This document shows, piece by piece, positions 22,597 to 33,842 of a stretch of 64,000 bases of DNA. The stretch spans positions 361,756 to 425,755 of the forward strand of contig JAREIK010003351.1 in NCBI GenBank assembly GCA_029783825.1, in the 5' to 3' direction. How positions within the stretch are numbered: the stretch's first letter is position 1; each line of letters opens with the position of its first letter. The translations under genes were made by a program, and so were the position numbers. The notes under the pieces are model-generated. The model was not told the DNA's origin and searched no databases. It worked only from the letters and a program-made list of their open reading frames with translations. This DNA is from Sapria himalayana (Eukaryota; Streptophyta; Magnoliopsida; Malpighiales; Rafflesiaceae).

Positions 22597-24005
22597 ATGT
22601 GTGTGTGTGTGTATGACAAAACAATAGACAAATAGAAAAAAAAATGTGACATTAGTCACATGTCAAGGTAACGAAGCCTGTCAAATCTCACTCTTGCATG
22701 GTCATGTGTGCAATGTGATAAGCTTATAAATCTTGTTGCAGGCGATTATTGATTTTCATAAGAATGGTCATCATATTTAAGCCATTGTCATTTGTTTGAA
22801 TTTTCTAAAGTAAGATTTATTTTGTGTTGAAAGCATCTCTTATCCAATGATGTTGAATATTAAAGTGTTTTCAAAAGAAATGAAACAAACATTCATGCCT
22901 TTAGTGTATGGCATTTTGACTATAGTTGTTTAGGTGGTAAAAAATTATTATTTCAAAGTTAAGCTCGCCATCTTAACCATACCATTCAAAATGTAGAATA
23001 AAATCTCTCATTCAAGTTCACAATTAATAGCATATAATAATACACCATAGATCAAACATTTGATTAATCCATGATATGCTACATATCAAAACTCATTGAT
23101 TAGAATATTGCAAATAATATTTCAAATAAAGTGATTAAAATAATACATCTGAAAATAATGAAATTTTAAAAATTTTTATATTAAAATCCACACATGTGAT
23201 TAGATAGAGATAGATACACATGATAATTAAAATGTTAATGAAAAGTTTAACAACCATCCACAATCAACCATATTAATGCATTTCTTCATTCTTCAATTTA
23301 TAAAAAAGAAATTAACAAATGATTTAATTAGCTATAGCATAAAAGAGCTTTATAGACAATGAATACATTTTTCACACCATCATTTGCATTGGAAAGAATG
23401 GTATAAGCATAACCACATATATAGAAACACTAATCAAATAACCACATATATTTGGCTTCTAATAAATAATTTTACTTGAAATCTATGGAAATGCCATGGG
23501 TGATCAAGAAGAGTTAAAGATGTGTAATGGAGCATAATTTTCCACCAATAAAATAATGGAAAAAATTACTAGTGTATAGTCACTTTTTCCAACATCCCTA
23601 ATTTGATTCTTTTTCACCAAAAATCATGTATCTTTTTGAAACAAAACCATATTCACCTACAACAATGCAGCCTAAGTGTTTTCTTTTTTTGAATTAATAA
23701 TATTAAAACATTAAAACATACATGCATGAATGTGACGGGGGGTAAATCTCCTCACTGCATGATCATGTGTCAAAGGTGATGAGAATAAAAATCTTGTTAC
23801 TGGTGCTATTTTGTTTTGACAGGATTTTGTCATCATATATGAGTCATTTTCATTGACATTAATTTTATTAAATAAAATTTGTTGTGTGTTGAGAATATCT
23901 CTAATCCAATGTTACTATACATCGACATGCAATGAATGGGAGAAATACAATGTTCATTCCTACACTTATGACACTTCGACTCTTATAATTTGAGTAATAA
24001 TGGTT
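21803..24005. repeat. Diverged tandem duplication, unit about 1.1 kb
   Basis: 21803-22960 and about 22985-24005 share a series of landmarks in order. They are: CATATAATATACC / CATATAATAATACACC near the start; GGAGCAT before a stretch of T; ATCTTTTTGAAACAA (22491 and 23630); CATGATCATGTGT / CATGGTCATGTGT; AAATCTTGTTGCAGG / AAATCTTGTTACTGG; and TTGTGTTGAAAGCATCTCTTATCCAATG with its counterpart. Only the first copy has the (GT)n run. No coding potential was recognised. Confidence 0.6.
22562..22613. repeat. (GT)n microsatellite
   Basis: An almost perfect GT dinucleotide tract of about 50 bp with one TTTAT interruption near 22595, inside the first 1.1 kb tandem unit. Confidence 0.9.
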
Positions 24006-27000
24006 TTTAGAAATGCAACATTTAGTAGTAAAGTTTTTTATCCATAACATCATTTCGGGAGACTTCTTGACTATGATGAATTCAACTTATATAGTAGATA
24101 TAACAACATATTTTTACAGTCAAGATTTTCAAAAAAAAAAATTCTCCAACATGAATAATGATATAACTAGAGGTAGATTTATGAGACTCTAAGTATCGAG
24201 TTGTGGTAACATCAATGAAATAAATAAGTTCATGTATGTCACACCCAAAAAAAAATGTTGTAAACTAGATGTACTAGGAAGGTAGCTCAACATCCCTTTT
24301 ATGCCATTCTATTGTTTCTTATTAGGGTTATTTAGTAGTTGATTTATAGTGTCAATAGCAATGATTAGGTTAAGACAAGTATACACCATGACATACATAA
24401 GGTTCCCATCATTAGAAGAATAATTAATCAAACTCATCCTATCCCATTCTTTATGGTTTGAAGCATCATGATTGGAGTAAAGTTTGAAGTATTTCAGAAA
24501 TGATGAGTTGATAGGTTTTGCATTATTCATGTTAATGTTTGAAGGATTTTTAATGTATTTTTATTGGGTCAAAAATAATTGATGTCTTATTTAATATGAG
24601 TATTGTTTGCCCCAACAAGGCATTTGGTAGGACTCAAATCCTTCATAACAAATGACTTATAAATAAAATTTTCTAATTATTTATTTCTCACTTACATTTA
24701 TTGACTTAAAAGATACCATTGAATGAAAAAAGTAGAAATATAAATTCAATTTTAGCAAACCAACATACAAAGATACAATGAGCAAAAGAACTTCAACAAA
24801 AGGATCAAAATTCAAATTCCATTCTTGTGGACATGTTTCAATTTATAATGTTTTTCTTCATTCTACAAACATAATTTTACTTCAAATATATAACAAAGAT
24901 CTTTGTCCAAGTCACCTTGCACAAAGATATGTTTTTCATCTTTTTGTTTATCTTTAAATCTAGGCTGATATTCAAATCTCAAACAACATATATAAAGAAT
25001 ATTTTGACAACAAGCTGGAATATATGATCATAGTCATTTCCCATTTTCAAGTTAAATTCCTTTAAAACCAATCTAAACTTGAATCCATGTGGATGGGGTT
25101 AAAAATGATGTTTATAATATGGTTTTTAATTTAAACAACCACATATTCTTAAAAGCTTTCTCCCCATTAAAAATGATATTTATGTAATAGGTATCATTGT
25201 CACACATTACTTTCAATTATTATAATATGGTTTTTGTTTATTTCTTCCAACATTCTATCATCATAGCCTCATCATATAAAATTAATTCTTCCCAATTAGT
25301 AATTATGACAATTTTGAAAAGGATATTAGATTGATTGTTTGGTAGTTATGCTAGATCTTCTTAGAAGAATAGACCAGATATATTAAGAGGTTTCTACTGG
25401 ATTCTGAGTTGCTTCAAAGTTTCTAATTTCTACAACAGAGAGATGGAAATAACACATTCAATTTTTGTTGAAAATGCATGTTCTAACAGAGAGGCAGAGA
25501 ATAATATTCAGATTCAGCCACCTTGCAATTTTTTTATGAAGTAGACCCCTTTTTTTTAAGCTGACTATTTAAATGTGTTAAATCCACAAAAATCTAATCA
25601 TCCATAAAAGTAACATCTCTAATTTTAATGATTTTTAAGTAGGTTTGTAGATGTTTATACTTAAAATCATTAATACCATATCTAACAAAAATAAAATAAA
25701 TACTAGTTTGCATCATGTTTGAATCTCGCATATATAGGTATATACTAACAAAAGATTTATACCCAAATATACACATATGATCATATTATACCTTCCTCCA
25801 AGACTAACATTTATTTGGTATATAATGAAGTGGAAAAGTGGAGGATAGTTTCTTAACAAAATAAACATAAATAGTTTTCCCTCAATACTTCTGGCATGCC
25901 TGATTGGGACAACTCACATCTAACTCTTAAAATAGGGTTATGCTTAGTTGTTTAGCAACTCAATTCTATAAGTGAGTTTTGTGATGGCTAATAGCATATC
26001 AAAAGAAAACTCATCAAGAGTCCTAGTTACTCTTTACCATTGTAATTTGAATGCATTTTAATTTTCATCATGATTTTTTTTCAAGGTTCTAGCATGCAAT
26101 ATGGATAGAATACGTAAAGGTTACAGCATGCAACAAGTATACTTTTGAGCTTGTTGATTCCTTAGAAATAGTCATTGAATATATAGATAGATTCTATACA
26201 TCATCATCAAAGATATTAAAATATTTATCATCATCCAACTTACTAGCGGAGGAAAGATTCATCATGATGTAAAAGGTGTTACAGATTCTTGGATTGAAGA
26301 GTGGAACCATTTAGGCTTTTAAAAGAATATTACATTTTCTAAAAATACTAGTAATATTAATAATCATCAATTATGCAACCCCATAATTTCAAAGTTTATA
26401 TAAGGTAAACAAATTAGATTGGTAAGATGCATGAATGGTGGCTCAATTGTCTATAACCAAATTTGAATGATCACCAATCAAGTTTATAAACATGAAAATC
26501 TTCGACAACTATGTAAGCATGGTCATCCTCATTAGTCACTCTCTCCTTTTGAATTCCTCTGAATCTATTGGTTTATTTTCTTGTGTGCCGTAAAACCTCT
26601 TAGCATGTTGTTTTATCCCATGACATTGATATTCATCATATATGAAAATCAATTTTAAAAATTTTCTAACTACTTTCACTGGTTGAAGTGTTCATGAATA
26701 TGCTTCTTCATCTAGCTTCAGAAACAATGGACTTGGTTATTGAATAAGAGCATCAAAATTTTCTACTAGCCTCCTCATTTAAGATACTACTTTTAACAAT
26801 TATCTTGGTCAAATCTCCATCTAGGATAAAATTTGTAACAAATGGTTAGGTGATATCCTAAGTGTCCTGAATGGTGTCCAATAGCCAAATCTCTTGTATC
26901 TTTTCTTCAGCATTTACTTTTATTGTAGCTATCTGATTTATAAGTTTTTGGAAGGTGTTTAATTAATCAGTGATAAAAATATCAGCAAGAAATCTCTACA

Positions 27001-27300
27001 AAATCTACTTCATGAAACACATGACATATCTTATTATTCTTAAATTTATTAGCATAGAGAATTTCCAAATTAGTCTACTACACATGAATACTCTTCATTA
27101 ATCTTGAAAGGGGATTTGACATCATTGAAAACTAGAAGATGAAACCATATTCACTGTAAAAGTGTTGAATTTTATCTCTCTAGTGTGTAGTTTCATCCAA
27201 TTAGACAAACCCTTCTAGCGACATTACATCCATAATTTTCATGAGAATAAAATCATCATAGGATATCAGTTGGCACTGGATGAATACAATACAAGTAGGA
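24006..27300 (-). pseudogene. Copia-4 gag-pol remnant (minus strand)
   Basis: This heavily decayed Ty1/copia is read from 27300 leftward. Gag pieces near 26990-26760 are LNTFQKLINQI, then SFVTNFILDGDLT, VKSSILNEEASRK. An integrase C-terminal piece at 25690-25594 gives CIFVRYGINDF and IRDVTFMDD. RT starts near 25060 with KFRLVLKEFNLKMGNDYDHIF. The RT/RNase H junction at 24530-24309 is MNNAKPINSSFLKYFKL, then YSSNDGNLMYVMVYTCLN and INQLLNNPNKKQ. RNase H scraps reach about 24010. Stops are frequent and no clear LTR pair was found, so the outer limits are approximate. Confidence 0.7.
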
Positions 27301-27717
27301 GAATAACACACCAAGAATAAACTAAAATTGACAATTTTGGATAATAATGACAATTATGAATTTGATTTTGGAGAGTGCATTGTTGAATATCAAGAATATC
27401 CAATCACTAATTATTGTTTGTTTAATAACAAACAATAATTTTGTTAGTTTGTTTGACACACTTAAATCTTGAGGGTATGAATGAAACATAAAAATATATA
27501 TATCCATATACATCTTGAGGGTATGAATGACGTCCATATAAATATATCTACATATAAATCTTAACAAAGACTGAGAGAATGATTGTTTCCCAATTCACAC
27601 ACAAATAAATATTATTTATGTTTGTTTGGTAGCAAACAAAAAAAAAAAGAAATCTGAATGATTTATATTTTTTTTCTGTTTATGTAATAGTAATAGTAAC
27701 TTGATATTTTTTAAAGA
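27301..27717. other. AT-rich spacer between Copia-4 and Copia-5
   Basis: It holds a perfect hairpin (27409-27440) and two copies of ATCTTGAGGGTATGAATGA (about 27468 and 27511), 43 bp apart and separated by AT-rich sequence. It could be the decayed 5' LTR of Copia-4, but no partner was recognised. The frame 27322-27567 is not supported as a gene. Confidence 0.4.
27409..27440. repeat. Perfect 14 bp inverted repeat with TAAT loop
   Basis: Left arm AATTATTGTTTGTT (27409-27422), loop TAAT, right arm AACAAACAATAATT (27427-27440). All 14 positions pair. Function unknown; it may be a transposon footprint or the remains of a small foldback. Confidence 0.85.
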
Positions 27718-27958
27718 TGTTTTATAAATGTTAAATAAACATTATATGTTCGTTTTTAATGTGGAAGAGGAAATGTCAAGAGTTAACAGTTACTCTTATG
27801 GATGATAATGGTTTTTAATTTTCGGTTTTATTAGGGCAAACTATAGCCTATAAATAAATCATTGTATTGATTGTAATAGAAATAGAATTAAAAGAAAAAG
27901 CTTCTTTTTAGAAATATTTCTCTTCAGCTATAGTTTGTAGCTAGCATATTTTTTTACA
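27718..27958 (+). repeat. Copia-5 probable 5' LTR
   Basis: The right border is set by the primer-binding site. A promoter-like CCTATAAATAAATC lies at about 27850 and a polyadenylation-type region follows. The left border (TGTTTTATAAATG) is a guess because there is no 3' LTR to compare. Confidence 0.5.
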
Positions 27959-27974
27959 ACTTGGTATCAAAGGG

Positions 27975-30813
27975 ATGATAAGTATAATTAATAATATCCC
28001 GTTGCCCCAATTAACGAAGGTGAATTATGAGAATTGGAGCATCCAAATGAAAGCTCTTCTCGGTTTTGTGGATTATTGGGATGTGGTTCATGAAGGTTTT
28101 GAAGAACCATAATCTACCGAAGGATATACGGCGGCTCAAAATAAGGTGTTGAAAGAGGTGCAATCAAAGGATAAGATGACATTGTACATCCTGTTCCGAG
28201 TTGGTGATGAGTCGGGCTTTAAGTAGATTGCGAGTGCAAAAATTTCAAAAGAAGCATGGGATACTTGGAGACTACGTACAAATGATTCGACCGAGTTAAA
28301 CAAGTTCGTCTTCAAACTCTTTGCAACGAATTGGAAGGAATGAAAATGAAGGAGTTAGAAGGTGCGTCTGATTACATCACGCATGTTCAAACAGTGGTGA
28401 ATCAACTCAACCAAGATGGAGAAAAATTGTGTGATGCACGGGTCATAGAAAAGATTCTAAGCTCGTTAACCGATAGTTTCGAGAATGTGGTATATGCCAT
28501 AGAAGAGTCAAAGGATCTAGCAACGTTCATGGCCGACGAGATTGCCGATTTCCTGATGGCACATGAAGAAGGAGGAGGAACTTGAGCATGCACTTCAAAC
28601 CAAAGCATCATTCAATGATGAAAAGATATTTTATTCTCAAAACTTTCGAGGTAAATGGCGTGGCCGTGGTGGTTGAGGAAATAATCGTGGTGGGAAAAGC
28701 CACAGTCAAGAAGGGTATCATGAGAAAAATGAACAATCAAATCAACAAAATTGGCGTGGAAGAGGACGCGGTCATGGAAGAGGCGGACAGTCAAATTATT
28801 CCAACTTCGAGTGCTACAAGTGTGACAAATATAGTCACTATGCGAAGGATTGTAATTCTGATAAATATTATAATTGTGGAAAGGTGGGGCATTTTGCAAA
28901 AAAATGTCGAGTCGAGAAAAAAATGAAAGAGACAACCAACCTAGTCATGGAATATGAGGTGGAAGAAGACTTTCTCTTAATTGCATATAACAAAGTCAAC
29001 ATCGACAATGAAATGGTGTGGTACCTCTACACGGCTGCAAGCAATCATATGTGTGGGCACGAGCATTGTTTCAAAGAGATGCGAAAGGTTGAAGCTGTAT
29101 ATGAATCATTTGGAGATGGCTCGAAGGTTGAGGTCAAAGACCAATGTATGATTTATTATGTACAAAAGGATGGTTTCATTGGGTCAATCCAAGATGTGTA
29201 TTAGGTACCAGAACTCAAGAGCAACATTTTAAGTATGAGGTAACACATGGAGAAGTTATTTAGTTTTTATGAAAGACCGGATATTACTATTGAAAGATAA
29301 GCAAGGGCATTCAGTCGCACAAGTTAAAATGGGATGAAATCGGATGTACAAACTAAATTTGAGAAGTGTATGAGAAAAATATTTATAAGTCAACATGGAA
29401 GACAAGGCATCATTGTGACATCTCCATTTTGGTCACCTATATCATGAAGGCCTAAACAAGTTGGCAAAGAAGAACATGGTGCACGAACTACTGGGCATGG
29501 AATACGAGAGAAAATTTTGTGAAGAATATGTGCTCGAAAAGCATGCAAGAATTTCTTTTCAAAAGAAGGCAGAATATCGGGCTAAGCAACCTCTCGAGTT
29601 GATTCATTCCGACATATATGGACCAATCACCCCTGAATCTTTCAGCGGCAAAAGGTATTTCATTTCCTTTATTGATAATTTCTCATGAAAAACTTGGGTT
29701 TATTTTCTGAAAGAAAAATCAGAGGTATTCGATGTGTCCAAAAAATTCAAAGTGCTGGTGGAAAAGGCAACTGGTAGATATATTAAATTTGTACAATCCT
29801 ATATAGGCAGCGAATACACTTCGATGATTTTCATGGAGTATTGTGAGGAGCAAGGCATAAGGTGATTTTTAACCACACCGTACTCTCCACAGCAAGAAGG
29901 TGTAGCTGAGAGGAAGAACCGGATAATTCTCGACATGGTTTGGTCAATGCTCAAAAGTAAGAACATGTCGAAGGAATTTTGGGTGGAAGCCATGCAATGT
30001 ACCGTCTGTGTTCAAAATAGGTGTCCACATGCGAAATTGTATGATCAAACACCACAAGAGCCATGGAGAGGATAATAACCGACAGTCTCTCATCTCAAAG
30101 TATTTGGCAGTTTGGCCTACGTACACGTGCCAGATCAGTGAAGAACAAAGCTCGAAGACAAAAGCAAAAGATATATTTTTATTGGGTATGATGAGAAAAC
30201 AAAATGATACAAGCTATTCGACCCGATAAGCAAGCAGATTCTAGTGAGCAATGATGTACGAGTTCATGAAGCAAATAAATATAATTGGAATAAAGAAACA
30301 GAGGAATCATCGAAGTTGGAGAATCATCTACTATGCCAACAACTATACCAAAAAATTCTGAAACCATTGATAATGAAGATGAACCGCGACAACCCAAAAT
30401 GTGAAGCTTACAAGATTTATATGATTCGACAAATGAGGTACACCTTATATGTCTTTTTGTGGATTCCAAAAATATAAGTTTTGAACAGGCAGTGCAAGAC
30501 AAGAAGTGACAAACTGACATGAACGAGGAAATTAAAACAATAGATCGCAACAACACATGAAAGTTAGCAGAATTACCGAAAGGAACTCAGCCCATTGATG
30601 TCAAGTGGGTATTTAAGAGAAAAATAAATGATCAATGACGAGATGTTTGCTCCCGTTGCATGAACGAAGATAATCAGATTACTCATTTCAGAAGCGTCTC
30701 AATTCAATTGGCCGATATTACAAATGGATGTCAAATTGGCATTCCTAAATGCTGTGATTTAAGAATAAGTTTATATTAAACAACCAGTCGGATACATGAA
30801 AAATCAATAATAA
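27975..30813 (+). pseudogene. Copia-5 gag-pol remnant
   Basis: The ATG at 27975 opens Gag with LPQLTKVNYENWSIQMKALL, a copia DUF4219/UBN2 start. Two CCHC knuckles follow near 28810-28910 (CYKCDKYSHYAKDC and YNCGKVGHFAKKC), preceded by an RGRGHGRGG basic stretch. The protease site reads WYLYTAASNHMCG (about 29018); family members have DTGAS, so the catalytic Asp is replaced by Tyr. Integrase has HSDIYGPITPESFSGKRYF (29605) with later pieces in shifting frames. RT begins MNEEIKTIDRNNT near 30520 and is cut off. Stops and frameshifts are scattered throughout. Confidence 0.85.
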
Positions 30814-31061
30814 CAGATGATACATGTGAATCGTGATGTAAATTTTCAATCTTGCTTCACTTTTTCGTCTTTCCACGCTGAAAATCTTATCGTTCTTAAA
30901 TATTTTTGCAGCTAACTTTTTACAATTTCGGCATTCCCACAGCTTTATCTCCCTTACTTATTCGACCACTTTTTCTATATATGCTCTCGCACGGCTCTCT
31001 TCGTTGCCACTCTGTGGGCAACCATCCTCTCGAAATTCGATTTGACAACTAAGCATTGGCA
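30814..31061 (+). promoter_or_regulatory. Upstream region of the IDL gene with TATA box
   Basis: CTATATATG at 30975-30983 is a good plant TATA box 79-87 bp before the ATG, predicting a transcription start near 31005 and a 5' leader of about 50-60 nt. The stretch is less AT-rich than its surroundings and pyrimidine-rich (CTCTCGC, CTCTCTTCG) around the predicted start. Copia-5 remains end at its upstream edge, so any further regulatory sequence is either retroelement or lost. Confidence 0.55.
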
Positions 31062-31280
31062 ATGATTCATTACTGTGGAACAAAAGCTTTTCTTCTTCTT
31101 CTCATGTTAACTTTTGTTTTGTCTTCTTTATTAGGCAGCGTCCATGCATCAAGATACGGCTCTGCCCTTGCTCCTTTTGGTGCAAAATCTAATTTCAATA
31201 TATCATCACAACAACTGAAGTCTAGGTTGCCTAAAGGTATACCGTGCCCACCTTCTGGCCCTACCAAGCGCCATAACTAG
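31062..31280 (+). CDS. IDL: IDA-like (IDL) signalling peptide precursor, 72 aa
   Basis: A small intronless frame with secreted-peptide architecture. Residues 1-29 form a signal peptide (basic Lys8, LLLLMLTFVLSSLLG core, likely cut after SVHA). A variable region spans 30-55. Residues 56-72 are LPKGIPCPPSGPTKRHN, the EPIP motif of the INFLORESCENCE DEFICIENT IN ABSCISSION family. In Arabidopsis the processed, proline-hydroxylated peptide is a ligand of the receptor kinases HAESA and HSL2 in organ abscission and cell separation. Length matches the family, and the protein ends exactly at the final Asn. Oddities are Cys62 where Ile/Val is usual and Thr68 where Ser is usual. The ATG at 31062 is chosen; an upstream in-frame TTG is not a plant start. 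No disruption is seen. Confidence 0.85.
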   Translation: MIHYCGTKAFLLLLMLTFVLSSLLGSVHASRYGSALAPFGAKSNFNISSQQLKSRLPKGIPCPPSGPTKRHN

Positions 31281-31410
31281 TGCTTTTCCTGACGATGAAT
31301 TCTGTTTTCTTTTGTTGAACAAACAATGATTGGTTGACTGAGCGCGGCTTGGGGATTATGTTTTCTATGACCATTTTGCATGGTTTTCATGTTGCCATTT
31401 TTTAAAAGTT

Positions 31411-31843
31411 TATTGGCATAGCGTCTGTTCCAGAGAAGGATTGTTATTGACGTGTTTCACCGCGTCCATGCACTAGAACCATACACAATCTCGTCCATTT
31501 TGCGGCCGTGCTCCTTTTCCAACGATGTTACTCAATATTGCAGTTACTAACTTAAAACGAACAAGCCAACCTCACGGCTCGCTGCTCGCGCACACACTTT
31601 CAACAAAATATTCAGTTTGTTTTTTTGCGTTAATTGGTATAGCGTCTGTTCCAGAGAAGGATTGTTATTGTTGCGTTTCACCGCGTCCGTGCACTAGAAC
31701 CATACACAATCTCGTCCACCCTTTTCCGTGTTCCTTCTTTCCAACGATGTTGCTTTTTCCCATTAGCGAGCCATGCAATTATCACAAGTTCTTGATTTTC
31801 ATAAGGGTTTAAAATATTCAATATTGCAGTTACTAACTTACAA
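31411..31843. repeat. Direct duplication 3' of the IDL gene
   Basis: TATAGCGTCTGTTCCAGAGA begins one copy near 31418 and the other near 31639, 221 bp apart. Shared blocks include CACTAGAACCATACACAATC, CCAACGATGTT and CAATATTGCAGTTACTAACT. The last block is 286 bp apart because the second copy carries about 65 extra bases (31755-31816). High identity suggests a recent local event. Confidence 0.85.
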
Positions 31844-31852
31844 TGAACAAGC

Positions 31853-31890
31853 GGGGCTCGGGGCACGGGGCCCGGGGCTCGGGGCCCGGG
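31853..31890 (+). repeat. Period-7 G-run array (G-quadruplex-forming motif)
   Basis: GGGG tracts start at 31853, 31860, 31867, 31874 and 31881, and a GGG starts at 31888, each separated by exactly three bases (CTC, CAC, CCC, CTC, CCC). This is a textbook quadruplex-capable pattern in an AT-rich window, about 570 bp past the IDL stop codon. Confidence 0.9.
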
Positions 31891-31901
31891 TCTCGCGGCT
31901 C

Positions 31902-31923
31902 GCGTGCACATGTTTGTGCACGC
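31902..31923. repeat. Perfect 9 bp stem hairpin
   Basis: GCGTGCACA (31902-31910), loop TGTT, TGTGCACGC (31915-31923). It lies 11 bp after the G-run array. No U tract follows, and a terminator role is not expected in a plant nuclear genome. Confidence 0.85.
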
Positions 31924-32059
31924 TGGGGCTGGGCAAACATGCTTGAATTTCTATGGGTTTTAAATTCAAATTTGGCGTGTTCATAAAATTTAATAAATAC
32001 GATTTATTTGGTGAATACTAGAGGTTGGTAATTCCATCCGTGCTACTATACATGTTGCT

Positions 32060-33250
32060 GAATGCTGATATTATATATATTTGTCACGGTACAAATTTAA
32101 AATTTTAAATCTTAAATAAGATATCTTTTATTAAAGTCATTAAATTAAAACTCCAAAATTGGCTGAATTATTTTAAAATGATTCCAGTTTATAGTATACA
32201 ATCCATATAAACTAAAATTTTATAATTTAATCTACCTAATTATAATAGAAATTCAAAGTCTAAATTATAACCACATAAATATTTGTATATGGTTTAACAC
32301 ACCACACCAATGATTTGAACCAAGAATATGTATTTCTAGAATATAAAATCAAAAAAATATATACTTTTCAGAACAAATGGATAAACTTGAGATTTTAGAC
32401 AAACTCTAGATATTATTCTTTCAGAACAAATATGTATTTCAATCAGTCATCCATTTAATAAAAAATTAATTAATTTTTATATGATTTTGGATGGATAGTA
32501 GATTTTATCCAAATCAAAACTTTTGGATAGCATCACGAGTATACTTAAGTTGTGACCCGAGGGATAGAGATAAAAAGAAAAAAAAAAACAAAATGAGATG
32601 GTTTTTCCAAAAAAAAACCCCTCTTCTATATTATAGATCACACTTTCAACAAAATATTCAGTGTGTTTTTTTTGTGTTTATGGAAAAACAAAAACACATT
32701 ATGTTTTGTCTATGAAATTTTATTTCAACAAAAACCCTTTCTGCTTTTCTTTGAAAATTTTTTGGTAGCTTGTCTAATTTTTTTCATTAAAAATGATTGT
32801 ATTTCAGAAACATATGTCACGGGTCATGGATAAGGCCCCCGTTAAAAAAAAAAAAAAAAACCTAAGGGACTATCTCAAATCTTTATGCAGACATCTTTCT
32901 AGCAAAAAAAAAAACACACAAAAAAAAAAAATACAAAGAAACATTAACTAGATAAAAATGATGCTTTTAAGCTAATAATAATAATGATTTATCATCATTT
33001 AAATTAAAACCACACCAAACCAAATATATAAACTCAACTAAACTAGTCTATCTAAATTGGGCGAACCAAACAAATATTCCCCACTATCATTGAAGGGGAC
33101 ACATCATGTGTATTTTGAAGAAATTAAAATTTATTAACTATAAAAATATTAACATATGTAATATTTTTGTTGATGTATATTTTTTTTAAGCATAACTGAT
33201 TTTTTATCTAATATATCTCATATTCAATAATTTCCTGTATCAATATTCTT
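32060..33250. repeat. R repeat, diverged third copy
   Basis: It shares with unit 2 the order GAATTATTTTAAAGT-like (32165 / 19297), AATCTATATAAAC, CATAAATATTTGTAT..GTTTAACACACAA, TTTCTAGAAT and GTTTTTGGAT. Later, after a poly-A-rich interval (32840-32940), it shares the CACACCAAACCAAA.. stretch with 20170. It is interrupted and more divergent than the left copies. No gene was seen. Confidence 0.5.
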
Positions 33251-33613
33251 TGACCTATCATAAAAAATCAAAAATTTGGATGGATATATTACACTCGACA
33301 CAAAAAGTATCAAGTTTTATAGATATTTTAGCATATTTAATGTGTTTTTGTATTAAAAAAATATGGCATAAAAGGCATAGATTTCATTAAAATTAATTTT
33401 TGATCAATTTTGACAAAAATAATTGTAAAGATAGTTTCATATTGAGTATAAACAATATCTTTGATGAAACATAGAGCTAAAATGCAAAGTGCAAGCTTAA
33501 GTGATATTTTCAATATCACGATATTATTAATATGGAACATACCTTTAGAGTAGTTATCACAAGACTTTCTTGATACATATTAGTCATAAGATTCATTATA
33601 TGTCTAGGGCATG
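33251..33613. other. AT-rich spacer
   Basis: Nothing recognisable apart from generic AT-rich sequence. The frame 33337-33540 on the minus strand has no domain. Confidence 0.5.
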
Positions 33614-33842
33614 GAAAAGGTGTCAAAATGGCTTATTTCATGTTGGCACAACCCATTTTTGGGTGGCCCATTTTGACCACCGTGCCATGTTGGGAATGGC
33701 CCAACTTAAGAGTCATGCCTTGCTTGGCATGGCACGACTGATACTCTGCCTATCCTAGCATGGCATGAACCACATAATTTTGAGTAGACTTCTGCCAGGG
33801 CATCCCGAATCATATTAGTTTTGTGGATAGCGCAATCACATA

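Larger units (their letters stand above)
27718..30813 (+). mobile_element. Copia-5, 3'-truncated Ty1/copia retrotransposon
   Basis: It has a probable 5' LTR to 27958, a primer-binding site TGGTATCAAAGGG (27962-27974), gag, protease, integrase and the beginning of RT. Similarity stops after KQPVGYMKNQ near 30813, inside the RT domain, with no rest of RT, no RNase H and no 3' LTR. The truncation point lies about 160 bp upstream of the IDL TATA box. Confidence 0.8.
31281..32059. other. 3' flank of the IDL gene
   Basis: No further gene was found. It contains a direct duplication (31411-31843), a G-run array (31853-31890) and a hairpin (31902-31923), then ordinary AT-rich sequence. Frames at 31525-31812 and 31678-31911 fall in the duplication and have no recognisable domain. 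Confidence 0.6.

Noticed and set aside
31056..31061. Two-codon N-terminal extension of the IDL frame from a TTG
   Set aside because: TTG is not a credible plant start here; the ATG at 31062 gives a proper signal peptide.
31525..31911. Overlapping 77-95 codon frames downstream of the IDL gene
   Set aside because: They lie in a direct duplication, and the reading is not shared by both copies.
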